Notes: a model not told the origin generated them from the sequence alone. Counted from the stretch's first letter, positions 6,703-14,184 are shown. The stretch: 16,693 nucleotides of DNA from an uncultured Luteimonas sp. (GCA_938008415.1 CALLKI010000086.1:1-16693), one strand, 5' to 3'. Made by a program: numbers and translations.

Positions 6703-7442
6703 GCGCGATGGCGGCCGCGGCCGGGACGGAGAGGCTGGATGGACGCGTGGTGCTGGTGGCCGGCGCCACGGGCGGCCTTGGACGCGAGGCCGCGCTGGCC
6801 TGCGCGCGCGCCGGCGCGACCGTGGTCCTGCTCGGGCGCAAGGTCCCGCGCCTGAACCGGGTGCATGACGCCATCGCCGCCGGGGGCGGGCAGGCGCTGC
6901 TGTACCCGCTCGACCTGGAGGGCGCCTCGCCCGACGACTATGCCGAGATGGCGCAGCGCATCGGCGACGGCTGCGGCCGGCTTGACGGCGTGCTGCACTG
7001 CGCGGCCCTGTTCCCCGGGCTGACCCCGCTGCAGCACACCGACCCGGCCGCGTTCGCGCGTGCCGTGCACGTCAACCTCACCGCGCGCTGGTGGCTGACC
7101 CAGGCCTGCCTGCCGCTGCTGTCGCGCGCGGAGGATGCCGCGGTTGTGATCGCGATCGACGACCCGGCGCGCACCTCGCGGGCATACTGGGGCGCGTACG
7201 GGCTGGTGCAGCCGGCGCTGGAGGCGATGGTGGCGATGCTCCATGCGGAAACGGCGACGGGCAGGGTGAGGGTCAGCGGCCTGCGCCCCGGCCCGATGCG
7301 GACCCCGCTGCGCGCGCGCGCCTACGCCGAGGACACGCCCGGCACCACCCGTGATCCCGCCGACTATGCCGGCGCCTGCGTGACCCTGCTCTCGCCGGCC
7401 GGCGCGGGTTACCGTGGCCAGGTCTGGAGCCCGCAGCCGTGA
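6699..7442 (+). CDS. SDR-fold protein (YciK-like) with altered catalytic residues
   Basis: The 247-residue protein has the short-chain dehydrogenase Rossmann fold. VVLVAGATGGLGRE (17-30) holds the TGxxxGxG-type cofactor loop, LLGRK follows the second strand, and N126 in HVNLTAR is the structural asparagine. The segment ending WGAY (164-167) aligns by eye with the active-site region of E. coli YciK. The general base Y167 is present. However, the lysine four residues on is Q171, and the position 13 residues before the tyrosine, normally the catalytic serine, is D154 in IAIDDPAR. NNAG is replaced by HCAA. The protein may be a non-classical reductase or a cofactor-binding regulator. It overlaps grxD (ATGA) and the next gene (GTGA). 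A start at 6708 is also possible. Confidence 0.88.
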   Translation: MSAMAAAAGTERLDGRVVLVAGATGGLGREAALACARAGATVVLLGRKVPRLNRVHDAIAAGGGQALLYPLDLEGASPDDYAEMAQRIGDGCGRLDGVLHCAALFPGLTPLQHTDPAAFARAVHVNLTARWWLTQACLPLLSRAEDAAVVIAIDDPARTSRAYWGAYGLVQPALEAMVAMLHAETATGRVRVSGLRPGPMRTPLRARAYAEDTPGTTRDPADYAGACVTLLSPAGAGYRGQVWSPQP

Positions 7443-8038
7443 CCATCCTGTCCGCGGCCCTGCTGCTGTTCCTGATCCTCGACCCGCTGGGCAACATCCC
7501 GGTGTTCCTCAGCCTGCTGCGCCGGCTGCCGCCAAGGCGCCAGCGGGTGGTGCTGGGGCGCGAACTGCTGATCGCGCTGGCCGTGCTCATGCTGTTCCTG
7601 TGGGCCGGCCGGTACGCGCTGGAGTTCATGCACCTGCGCCAGGAGTCGGTGTCGATCGCCGGCGGCATCGTGCTGTTCCTGATCGGCATCCGCATGATCT
7701 TCCCGCCGCCGGAAGGACTGATGGGCGAGATCCCCGACGGCGAGCCCTTCATCGTGCCCATGGCGATCCCGCTGGTCGCCGGCCCCTCGGGCATGGCGGC
7801 GGTGATGCTGATGGGCAGCAACGAGCCGGACCGGCTCGGCGACTGGAGCCTGGCGCTGCTGCTGGCCTGGGCGGCGACTTCGGCGATCCTGTTCTCGGCC
7901 ACCTGGCTGTACCGGCTGCTGGGGTCGCGCGCCCTGGCCGCGATCGAGCGCCTGATGGGCATGCTGCTGGTCGCGCTGTCGGTGCAGATGCTGCTGGACG
8001 GCGTCTCGGCCTACCTGGGGAACGGGGCCGCCGGCTGA
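7439..8038 (+). CDS. MarC/YhgN family multi-pass membrane protein
   Basis: The 199-residue protein is almost wholly hydrophobic, with about six predicted membrane helices (roughly residues 2-24, 38-58, 66-88, 100-125, 138-160 and 168-190). It has the two family landmarks: DPLGNIPVFL near residues 15-24 in the first helix and PLVAGPSGMAAVML in the middle, the repeated Pro/Gly motifs of MarC (UPF0056) proteins. The substrate and function of the family are unknown; the original link of MarC to multidrug resistance was later withdrawn. The GTG start at 7439 overlaps the stop of the SDR gene (GTGA), so translation is probably coupled. It appears to be the last gene of the grxD unit. Confidence 0.9.
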   Translation: MTILSAALLLFLILDPLGNIPVFLSLLRRLPPRRQRVVLGRELLIALAVLMLFLWAGRYALEFMHLRQESVSIAGGIVLFLIGIRMIFPPPEGLMGEIPDGEPFIVPMAIPLVAGPSGMAAVMLMGSNEPDRLGDWSLALLLAWAATSAILFSATWLYRLLGSRALAAIERLMGMLLVALSVQMLLDGVSAYLGNGAAG

Positions 8039-8112
8039 ATGTTGCATGGCACAACAAGTACTTAGCCGGATTTGTTCGAAAGCCGGTGAAATCCAGCCGG
8101 ATCAATGGGTTC

Positions 8113-8155
8113 CATGACCCCCGGGCCGGTCCCGGGCTGTCATTCCGGGGTCATG
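8113..8155. repeat. CATGACCCC/GGGGTCATG dyad upstream of the receptor gene
   Basis: CATGACCCC (8113-8121) and GGGGTCATG (8147-8155) are exact 9-bp inverted copies, centres 34 bp apart. Between them two CCCGGG palindromes (8120-8125, 8131-8136) can also pair with each other. The dyad lies 75 nt after the MarC-family stop and 145 nt before the receptor ATG. It could be a terminator for the grxD unit, though no T-run follows, or a paired operator for the receptor. The rest of the 8039-8299 gap shows three AGCCGG copies (8064, 8081, 8095) without clear meaning. Confidence 0.45.
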
Positions 8156-8159
8156 CTGT

Positions 8160-8176
8160 GTTAACCTGTTGTTAAC
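8160..8176. promoter_or_regulatory. Twin GTTAAC palindromes, candidate promoter/operator
   Basis: GTTAAC occurs at 8160-8165 and 8171-8176, 11 bp apart start to start, about one helical turn. This is the most AT-rich spot in an otherwise GC-rich region. TTAACC resembles a -35 hexamer at four of six bases, but I cannot place a convincing -10. A role in transcription of the receptor gene is inference. Confidence 0.35.
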
Positions 8177-8199
8177 CGTGATGTGATGTTTTGCCGACC

Positions 8200-8222
8200 G
8201 GGAGAGCGGGATCGCTCTTCCC
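8200..8222 (+). other. Hairpin in the presumed receptor mRNA leader
   Basis: GGGAGAGCG (8200-8208) pairs with CGCTC-T-TCCC (8213-8222, one bulged T) around a 4-nt GGAT loop. It lies 78 nt upstream of the receptor start codon, inside the leader if transcription begins near the GTTAAC pair. It could stabilise the mRNA. No riboswitch class was recognised. Confidence 0.35.
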
Positions 8223-8299
8223 ATTTCGTGCGCGTGACCGCCGCGAAAAGATCCATTCCGTCCGCCATCGTCTTCTTCGTTGCATCGAGGCCAACCATC

Positions 8300-11200
8300 A
8301 TGAGTCATCGCAATCGCGTCCGGCTGTCCAGGCTGTCGCTCGGCTTGATCGCCGCGCTCGCCGCAGCCCCCGTCTTCGCCCAGAGCACCTCCGCTGCCGT
8401 CGGCGGCGTGGTGACCGACCAGAACGGCCAGCCGGTCGCCGGTGCCGAGGTCGTCATCACCCACGTCGAGTCGGGCACGGTCAGCCGCGCCACCACGGAT
8501 GCGAGCGGCCGTTACAGCGCGCGCGGCCTGCGCGTCGGCGGTCCGTACGAGATCACCATCACCAAGCCGGGCTCCGGCACCAAGACCGAGGACAACGTCT
8601 ACCTCAGCCTGAACCAGGCGAACACGGTCAACGCCATGCTCACCGGCGACGTGACCACCCTGGGCACGGTGACCGCGATCGGCATCGCCGGCGGCACGGA
8701 CGTGTTCAGCGCCAACAAGATGGGCGCCGGCACCAGCGTCAGCCAGCAGCAGATCGAGGCGCTGCCGTCGATCAACGGCAACATCCAGGACTACATGCGC
8801 CTTGACCCGCGCGTGGCCTTCATCGACCGCGCTTCCGGTTCGATCTCGGCGGGCGGCCTGAACCCGCGCTTCAACTCGGTCAGCATCGACGGCGTCTCGG
8901 CCAGCGACACGTTCGGCCTCGAAGGCAACAACATGCCGACCAAGCGCCAGCCGGTGTCGATGGAGGCGATCGAGGCGATCGACATCAACCTGTCGAACTA
9001 CGACGTGACCTTCGCCGGCGCCGCCGGTGCCACCGTCAACGCGGTGACCAAGTCGGGTACCAACGAGTTCCACGGCTCGGTGTACAGCTACGTGCGTGAC
9101 GGCGACTGGTTCGGCGACAACCCGGACGGCACCCCGTTCTCGGGCTTCGAGAAGGAATACACCTACGGCATGACCCTGGGTGGCCCGATCGTCAAGGACA
9201 AGCTGTTCTTCTTCGCCAACTACGAGAAGTACAAGCAGAAGTCGCCGGGCACCAGCATCAGCTGGTCCGACTACGACTTCTCCCAGGCCGACCTGGCCGA
9301 GGCGCAGCGCATCGCGCGCGAGGTCTGGGGCTTCGAGCCGGGCGAGACCACGGCCGACAACAGCAACACCACGCTGGAGGAGTACGCGGTCAAGCTCGAC
9401 TGGAACATCAACGACAACCACCGCGCCAGCTTCCGCTACAGCAACCTGGAGCAGGCCAAGGTCCGCCCGGAAGGCTCCAACAGCAGCACGCTGGCCCTGA
9501 GCTCGTCGTGGTTCGTGCACGAGAAGGCGGTGAAGAGCTACGTGGGCCAGGTCTTCAGCGACTGGACCGACACGTTCTCGACCGAGTTCAAGGTGTCCTA
9601 CCGCGACTACTCGGCGGTCCGCGTGGTGCCCGGCGTCATGCCGCAGATCACCATCTACTTCGGCGGCAGCGAGACCGCGCCGAGCGGTGACGCCATCCGC
9701 ATGGGCGTCGAGCGCAGCTCGCAGAACAACATCCTCAAGACCAAGACCTGGAACTACTTCGGCGCCGCGACCTGGACGCTGGGCGACCACGACGTCAAGT
9801 TCGGCCTCGAGTACAGCGAGAACGACATCTACAACTTCTTCGCCCAGGACTACTGGGGCAACTACACGTTCTACGGCCTGGACAACTTCCGGATCGGCAA
9901 GTGGACGACCTACGCGCTGAAGACCGAGTCCTCGCCCGGCTCGATCCCGGCGCAGTACACCAACAAGAACCTGGGCGTGTTCCTGCAGGACACCTGGTAC
10001 GTGTCGCCGAACCTGACCCTGACGTTCGGCGTGCGCGCCGACCGTCCTGAGACCGACCCGGCGCCGCAGTACAACGCCCGCGCCCATGCCGACTGGGGCT
10101 ACGACAACACCCGGACCTACAGCGGCAGCTTCGTGGTCCAGCCGCGCTTCGGCTTCAACTACATGTTCGACAGCGAGCGCCCGACCCAGGTGCGCGGTGG
10201 CATCGGCCTGTTCCAGGGCGACGCGCCGCAGGTGTGGGTCGGCAACAGCTACAGCAACACCGGCCTGAACGCCATCACCTACTCGCAGCGCCTGGGCAAC
10301 GCCGAGGACTGGGATGACCTGCCCTTCAGCCCGGACGGCAACAACCAGCCGGTCCCGTCGGACCCGGCCGCGGCGCTGATGGACGTCAACCTGATGGCCA
10401 AGGACTTCAAGCTGCCGTCGATCTGGAAGGCCAACCTGGCGTTCGAGCATGAGCTGCCCTGGCACGGCGTCATCGCGTCGGCCGAGCTGATCCTGACCAA
10501 CGTCAAGAACGGCCTGTTCTACCGCAGCCTGAACCTCGGCCCGGGCTACATCGGCCCGGATGGCCGCGTGCTCTACTACAACCCGGCCGCCGAAGGCCGC
10601 GCCTGGACCACGAACGATGCCCGCTTCGGCCGCAACCCGGCCTACAACTCGGTGTTCCTGATCGACAACACCAACAAGGGCAAGAGCGAGCAGCTGACGG
10701 TCTCGCTGACCAAGCCCTGGACCGCGGACAGCGACTGGTCCTGGAGCCTGGCGTACACCTACACCCACGCCACCGAGGTCGGCGCCCTGACCAGCTCGAC
10801 CGCGAGCTCCGGCTGGGGCTACCAGTACGGCTTCAACATCAACGAAGAGGTCTCGCGTAACGGCCGTTACGTGATCCGCGACCGCTTCATGGGCACGCTG
10901 GACTGGAAGCACAAGTTCTTCGGTGACTACGAGACCCGCGTGGGCCTGGTCTACGAGGGCCGCAGCGGCCGTCCGTTCAGCTACGTCTTCGTGAACGACG
11001 CCAACGGCGACAGCCGCACCGCGAACGACCTGTTCTACGTGCCGAAGGGCCCGGGCGACGTGCTGTTCGGCACCCTGAGCAACACCGGCGTGTTCACCCC
11101 GGATCCGGCGATGGAGCAGCGCTTCTTCGAGTGGCTGGGCCAGCATCCGGAGCTGAAGCGCTTCGCGGGCACCTATGCCCCGGCCAACGCCTTCCGCGCC

Positions 11201-11509
11201 GGCTGGGTCAACACCTTCGACCTGCGCATCAGCCAGGAGCTGCCGGGCCTGTTCGACCGCCACAAGACCCTGGTCTGGCTGGACATCCAGAACATCGGCA
11301 ACCTGCTCAACAAGAAGTGGGGCCGTATCTACGACTACGGCTTCCTCGCCGATTCCCGGGTGGCCACGCTGCAGGGCATCTACGACGGCAAGTACGTGTA
11401 CAACTACCGCTTCGCCGACGATCCGACGCCGGCCAACAACGACGCCGACGGCGTCAACGCCGGCATCTCGCAGTGGTCGCTGCAGGTGGGTCTGAAGTAC
11501 GAGTTCTGA
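8300..11509 (+). CDS. Oar-like TonB-dependent outer-membrane receptor
   Basis: The 1069-residue precursor has a signal peptide (cleavage likely after PVFA, residue 27). A carboxypeptidase-regulatory-like beta domain follows (about 32-115: VGGVVTDQNGQPVAGAEV and DASGRYSARGLRVGGPYEI). Next is a TonB-type plug (about 140-260, with QQQIEALPS and the SISAGGLNPRFNSVSIDG segment), then a large beta-barrel rich in aromatic-Asp-Tyr strands that ends in a terminal phenylalanine (VGLKYEF), the outer-membrane assembly signal. This layout matches Oar/OmpA-related TonB-dependent transporters. The ligand is unknown, and no uptake, TonB or ExbBD genes lie nearby. The frame is open from 8183, but the ATG at 8300 with GAGG at 8286-8289 directly precedes the signal peptide. 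Uniform use of C/G-ending codons suggests strong expression. The gene is monocistronic, with its own terminator. Confidence 0.93.
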   Translation: MSHRNRVRLSRLSLGLIAALAAAPVFAQSTSAAVGGVVTDQNGQPVAGAEVVITHVESGTVSRATTDASGRYSARGLRVGGPYEITITKPGSGTKTEDNVYLSLNQANTVNAMLTGDVTTLGTVTAIGIAGGTDVFSANKMGAGTSVSQQQIEALPSINGNIQDYMRLDPRVAFIDRASGSISAGGLNPRFNSVSIDGVSASDTFGLEGNNMPTKRQPVSMEAIEAIDINLSNYDVTFAGAAGATVNAVTKSGTNEFHGSVYSYVRDGDWFGDNPDGTPFSGFEKEYTYGMTLGGPIVKDKLFFFANYEKYKQKSPGTSISWSDYDFSQADLAEAQRIAREVWGFEPGETTADNSNTTLEEYAVKLDWNINDNHRASFRYSNLEQAKVRPEGSNSSTLALSSSWFVHEKAVKSYVGQVFSDWTDTFSTEFKVSYRDYSAVRVVPGVMPQITIYFGGSETAPSGDAIRMGVERSSQNNILKTKTWNYFGAATWTLGDHDVKFGLEYSENDIYNFFAQDYWGNYTFYGLDNFRIGKWTTYALKTESSPGSIPAQYTNKNLGVFLQDTWYVSPNLTLTFGVRADRPETDPAPQYNARAHADWGYDNTRTYSGSFVVQPRFGFNYMFDSERPTQVRGGIGLFQGDAPQVWVGNSYSNTGLNAITYSQRLGNAEDWDDLPFSPDGNNQPVPSDPAAALMDVNLMAKDFKLPSIWKANLAFEHELPWHGVIASAELILTNVKNGLFYRSLNLGPGYIGPDGRVLYYNPAAEGRAWTTNDARFGRNPAYNSVFLIDNTNKGKSEQLTVSLTKPWTADSDWSWSLAYTYTHATEVGALTSSTASSGWGYQYGFNINEEVSRNGRYVIRDRFMGTLDWKHKFFGDYETRVGLVYEGRSGRPFSYVFVNDANGDSRTANDLFYVPKGPGDVLFGTLSNTGVFTPDPAMEQRFFEWLGQHPELKRFAGTYAPANAFRAGWVNTFDLRISQELPGLFDRHKTLVWLDIQNIGNLLNKKWGRIYDYGFLADSRVATLQGIYDGKYVYNYRFADDPTPANNDADGVNAGISQWSLQVGLKYEF

Positions 11510-11535
11510 TCCACTGCCGCTGCCGCGGCATGACG

Positions 11536-11569
11536 GGAAACGGCCGGGGCGACCCGGCCGTTTCCTTTT
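11536..11569 (+). terminator. Intrinsic terminator of the receptor gene
   Basis: GGAAACGGCCGGG (11536-11548) and CCCGGCCGTTTCC (11553-11565) form a perfect 13-bp stem with a GCGA tetraloop, followed at once by TTTT (11566-11569). It starts 27 nt after the receptor stop. This is a textbook Rho-independent terminator and the clearest one in the window. Confidence 0.92.
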
Positions 11570-11585
11570 GCGGGGAGGCTTGCGC

Positions 11586-11591
11586 TACAGT
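11586..11591 (+). promoter_or_regulatory. -10 box candidate for ppnN
   Basis: TACAGT at 11586-11591 resembles a -10 hexamer, 28 nt upstream of the ppnN ATG and just after the receptor terminator, where a new promoter is needed. No matching -35 is evident. The GGAGAAGAGG stretch (11601-11610) provides the ribosome-binding site. Confidence 0.4.
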
Positions 11592-11618
11592 CCCGTCCCT
11601 GGAGAAGAGGCAGACAAG

Positions 11619-13010
11619 ATGGAACAGAAGACGGAAACGACGGCGGCGAGGGCGCTGCCGGTGGTGAACGCCAGGATCTACCCCAAGGGCGGGCTCGACG
11701 TGCTGTCGCGCGACGAGGTGGCCAGGCTCAAGGACGCCTCCAGCGGAGGCATGCACGACCTGCTGCGCCGCTGCGCGCTGGCCGTGCTGACCAGCGGCAG
11801 CGCCTCGGACGACCCGCGCGCCGCGCAGGAGCTGTACCCGGACTTCGACATCCACGTGCTGCAGCAGGACCGCGGCATCCGCCTGGACCTGGTCAACGCC
11901 CCGGCGATGGCGTTCGTGGACGGCGAGATCATCCGCGGCGTGGCCGAGCTGCTGTTCGCGGTGGTGCGCGACCTGGCCTACATGGCCATCGAACTGACCC
12001 CGGACAACGCGGACCTCGAGACCTCCGAAGGCCTGACCAACGCCGTGTTCGGGCTGCTGCGCAACGCCCGCATCCTGCAGCCGTCCGAACCCAACCTGGT
12101 GGTGTGCTGGGGCGGCCACTCGATCGGACGTGACGAGTACCAGTACACCAAGAACGTCGGTTACGAACTCGGCCTGCGCGGCCTGGACATCTGCACCGGC
12201 TGCGGCCCGGGCGCGATGAAGGGGCCGATGAAGGGCGCCACCATCGCCCACGCCAAGCAGCGCCGGCCGCGCGCGCGCTACATCGGCATCACCGAGCCGG
12301 GGATCATCGCCGCCGAGTCGCCGAACCCGATCGTCAACGAGCTGGTGATCATGCCGGACATCGAGAAGCGGCTCGAGGCGTTCGTGCGCATCGGCCACGG
12401 CATCATCGTGTTCCCGGGCGGCGTCGGCACCGCCGAGGAGATCCTCTACCTGCTCGGCATCCTGCTGCGCGAGGAGAACGCGCGGATCCCGTTCCCGCTC
12501 ATCCTGACCGGGCCGACGGCGGCAGCACCGTACTTCGAGCAGATCGACCAGTTCATCCGCCTGACCCTGGGCGAGGCCGCGGCCAGCCGCTACGAGATCA
12601 TCATCGCCGACCCGGAACGGGTGGCCAAGCGCATGGTCGCCGGGATCCGCAAGGTGCGCGAATACCGGATCGAGCAGAAGGACTCGTTCCACTTCAACTG
12701 GGGCCTGCACATCCCGCTGGACATGCAGAAGCCGTTCGTGCCGACGCACGAGGCGATGGCGTCGCTGGACCTGCACCATGGCCGCAAGCCGCAGGACCTG
12801 GCCGCGGACCTGCGCCGCGCCTTCTCCGGCATCGTCGCCGGCAACGTCAAGGAGGACGGCATGCGCCGCGTCGAGCGGCACGGCCCGTTCGAGATCCACG
12901 GCGACCAGGACATCATGCAGGCGCTGGACGCGCTGCTGCGGGCCTTCGTGGAACAGCGGCGCATGAAGATCTCCGGCGAGTACAAGCCCTGCTACCGCGT
13001 GGTGGCCTGA
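11619..13010 (+). CDS. ppnN: Pyrimidine/purine nucleotide 5'-monophosphate nucleosidase
   Basis: PpnN (formerly YgdH) hydrolyses nucleoside monophosphates to ribose 5-phosphate and free base; in E. coli it is allosterically stimulated by (p)ppGpp. The 463-residue product has the family N-terminal domain (PVVNARIYPKGGLDVLS near 14-30). The central Rossmann-like LOG domain carries CWGGHSIGRDEYQYTK (163-178), CGPGAMKGPMKGA (195-207) and the catalytic PGGVGTAEE motif (266-274). A C-terminal domain (about 370-463) ends in ISGEYKPCYRVV. Length is close to that of the E. coli enzyme. The ATG at 11619 follows a good purine-rich ribosome-binding site; the open frame from 11568 is not needed. It is a single-gene unit, convergent with the sensor kinase 15 nt downstream. 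Confidence 0.95.
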   Translation: MEQKTETTAARALPVVNARIYPKGGLDVLSRDEVARLKDASSGGMHDLLRRCALAVLTSGSASDDPRAAQELYPDFDIHVLQQDRGIRLDLVNAPAMAFVDGEIIRGVAELLFAVVRDLAYMAIELTPDNADLETSEGLTNAVFGLLRNARILQPSEPNLVVCWGGHSIGRDEYQYTKNVGYELGLRGLDICTGCGPGAMKGPMKGATIAHAKQRRPRARYIGITEPGIIAAESPNPIVNELVIMPDIEKRLEAFVRIGHGIIVFPGGVGTAEEILYLLGILLREENARIPFPLILTGPTAAAPYFEQIDQFIRLTLGEAAASRYEIIIADPERVAKRMVAGIRKVREYRIEQKDSFHFNWGLHIPLDMQKPFVPTHEAMASLDLHHGRKPQDLAADLRRAFSGIVAGNVKEDGMRRVERHGPFEIHGDQDIMQALDALLRAFVEQRRMKISGEYKPCYRVVA

Positions 13011-13012
13011 AG

Positions 13013-13042
13013 CCGGGGGCAGGCCTCAGCCTGCCGTCCCGG
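13013..13042. terminator. Shared terminator stem between convergent ppnN and kinase genes
   Basis: GGCAGGC (13018-13024) pairs perfectly with GCCTGCC (13029-13035) around the loop CTCA. CCGGG (13013-13017) with CCCGG (13038-13042) extends the stem past a 2-nt bulge. The loop contains the kinase stop codon (TCA at 13026-13028 on the plus strand). The structure is symmetric and could act for both genes. There is no T-run. Confidence 0.6.
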
Positions 13043-14072
13043 CGATGGCCGGGATCGACAGCTCGGCGACGTATTCGCCGGCGTCGTTGCGTGTTTCCAG
13101 CCCGCCGCGCCCGCCGGTGAACGCCTCGATCCGCGCCCTGACCGCGGCCAGGCCCACCCCGTGGCCATCCGCGTCCGATGGCGCGTTGCGTGGCAGCGTG
13201 TTGCGCACCGTGACCACCGCCATGCCGTCGCCGGCCCGCAGCGAGACGGCGATGCGGCCGCCGGCGGCGTCCGGCTCGATCCCGTGCCGGATCGCGTTCT
13301 CGACCAGCGGCTGCAGCGACAGCGGCGGCACGGCGATGCCGTCGATCGCGGGGCAGGGCTCCGGGATCTCCCAGTCGAGCCGCAGGCGCTCGCCGAAGCG
13401 CAGGCGCTCGATCTCCAGGTAGCGGCGGGCCAGGGACAGTTCCTCCTGCAGCGGGATCTGCCCGCGCCCGCCGAGCGCGGCGCGGAACAGGTCGGACAGG
13501 TCCAGCAGCAGCCGTTCCGCCGCGTCCGGCCTTGCGCGCAGCAGGGCCAGGCCGGTGTTGAGGGTGTTGAACAGGAAATGGGGGCGGATCCGCGCGCGCA
13601 GCGCTTCCAGTTCCGCCTGCTTGGCCCGCAGCGCCAGCTGGCGGGCATGCCACTGTGCGTTGAAGGCGGCCACGCCGATCAGGCCGACGACGAGCGCGAT
13701 GGCGGCCAGCCGCAGGACGAACGTCACCCAGCCCCCGCCCGGGGCCAGCGGCAGGTCGCCGAGTGCCACCCAGGCCAGCCAGCCGACGAAGCCGGTGGCC
13801 AGCAGCAGCGCCGCGAGCGCAACCTGCGCGACCACGGGGGGCGGCGCTTCGGCCAGGCGGCGACGGGCGAGGTAGAGGATGCCCAGCGCCATGAAGGCCA
13901 CCCACTGGATCGTGAGCGAGGCGATGCCGAAATAGGCCAGCCGGTCGCCCGCCACGCCCGGCGCCAGCGCCAGCACCACGGCCAACGACTCACCCGCGAG
14001 CACGACCCACAGCAGGGCCCGGGCCTGCCAGAGGGTGTCGAGCGGGCGCAGCGTGTCGCGGACGGGGGCCAT
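13026..14072 (-). CDS. LytS/AlgZ (FimS)-type sensor histidine kinase
   Basis: The 348-residue protein has four predicted membrane helices in its first 140 residues (about 19-38, 46-69, 81-104, 116-138) and no recognisable periplasmic sensor domain. A short coiled linker (LRAKQAELEALRARI) leads to a His_kinase (PF06580)-type domain: H-box RPHFLFNTLN with phospho-acceptor H165, the RRYLEIERLRFGERL segment, N-box PLVENAIRHG (N259) and G-box GHGVGL (303-308). All catalytic elements look intact. This layout matches AlgZ/FimS, partner of the LytTR regulator AlgR. No response regulator lies in the window: the downstream neighbour is convergent ppnN and the upstream side is the divergent minor pilin operon. 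The ATG at 14072 lacks a clear ribosome-binding site, so the start is less certain than the identity. Confidence 0.92.
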   Translation of the reverse strand: MAPVRDTLRPLDTLWQARALLWVVLAGESLAVVLALAPGVAGDRLAYFGIASLTIQWVAFMALGILYLARRRLAEAPPPVVAQVALAALLLATGFVGWLAWVALGDLPLAPGGGWVTFVLRLAAIALVVGLIGVAAFNAQWHARQLALRAKQAELEALRARIRPHFLFNTLNTGLALLRARPDAAERLLLDLSDLFRAALGGRGQIPLQEELSLARRYLEIERLRFGERLRLDWEIPEPCPAIDGIAVPPLSLQPLVENAIRHGIEPDAAGGRIAVSLRAGDGMAVVTVRNTLPRNAPSDADGHGVGLAAVRARIEAFTGGRGGLETRNDAGEYVAELSIPAIAGTAG

Positions 14073-14102
14073 GCGCGTACGGGTCGGAAAGCGTCGGGGG
14101 CG

Positions 14103-14108
14103 ATTGTG
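14103..14108 (-). promoter_or_regulatory. -10 box candidate for the kinase gene
   Basis: On the minus strand CACAAT (14108 down to 14103) resembles a -10 hexamer, 30 nt upstream of the kinase ATG. The hexamer 17 bp further up (CGGCAC) is a poor -35. The call rests on position and the resemblance to other -10-like hexamers in the window. Confidence 0.3.
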
Positions 14109-14175
14109 CCCGAGAGCGTGGGGCCGTGCCGGCCATGCGGCCCGGGCGGGGCGGCCACCCATGCCCCGGATCCTG

Positions 14176-14184
14176 CCGTTCGTC
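14176..14184 (+). promoter_or_regulatory. Candidate AlgR-binding site upstream of the minor pilin operon
   Basis: CCGTTCGTC at 14176-14184 is identical to the published Pseudomonas AlgR consensus. It lies 63 nt before the fimT ATG and 103 nt before the divergent kinase ATG, in the 175-nt intergenic region. AlgR directly activates fimU-pilVWXY1Y2E in P. aeruginosa. The match is visible; binding here is inference, and it is a single site. The rest of the gap holds no strong sigma-70 or sigma-54 promoter that I could recognise. Confidence 0.5.

Noticed and set aside
8064..8100. Three AGCCGG copies as a possible repeat array
   Set aside because: Spacing is irregular (17 and 14 nt) and a GC-rich 6-mer of this type recurs by chance.
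8183..8299. Upstream in-frame extension of the receptor gene
   Set aside because: It would place 39 extra residues before a clear signal peptide and has no ribosome-binding site; ATG 8300 has GAGG upstream.
8102..11263. Very long antisense open frame (1053 codons) opposite the receptor gene
   Set aside because: Its product is a low-complexity Val/Ala/Arg/Gly/His-rich sequence with no domain, typical of a frame kept open by G/C-ending codons on the other strand. The receptor has signal peptide, plug and barrel features.
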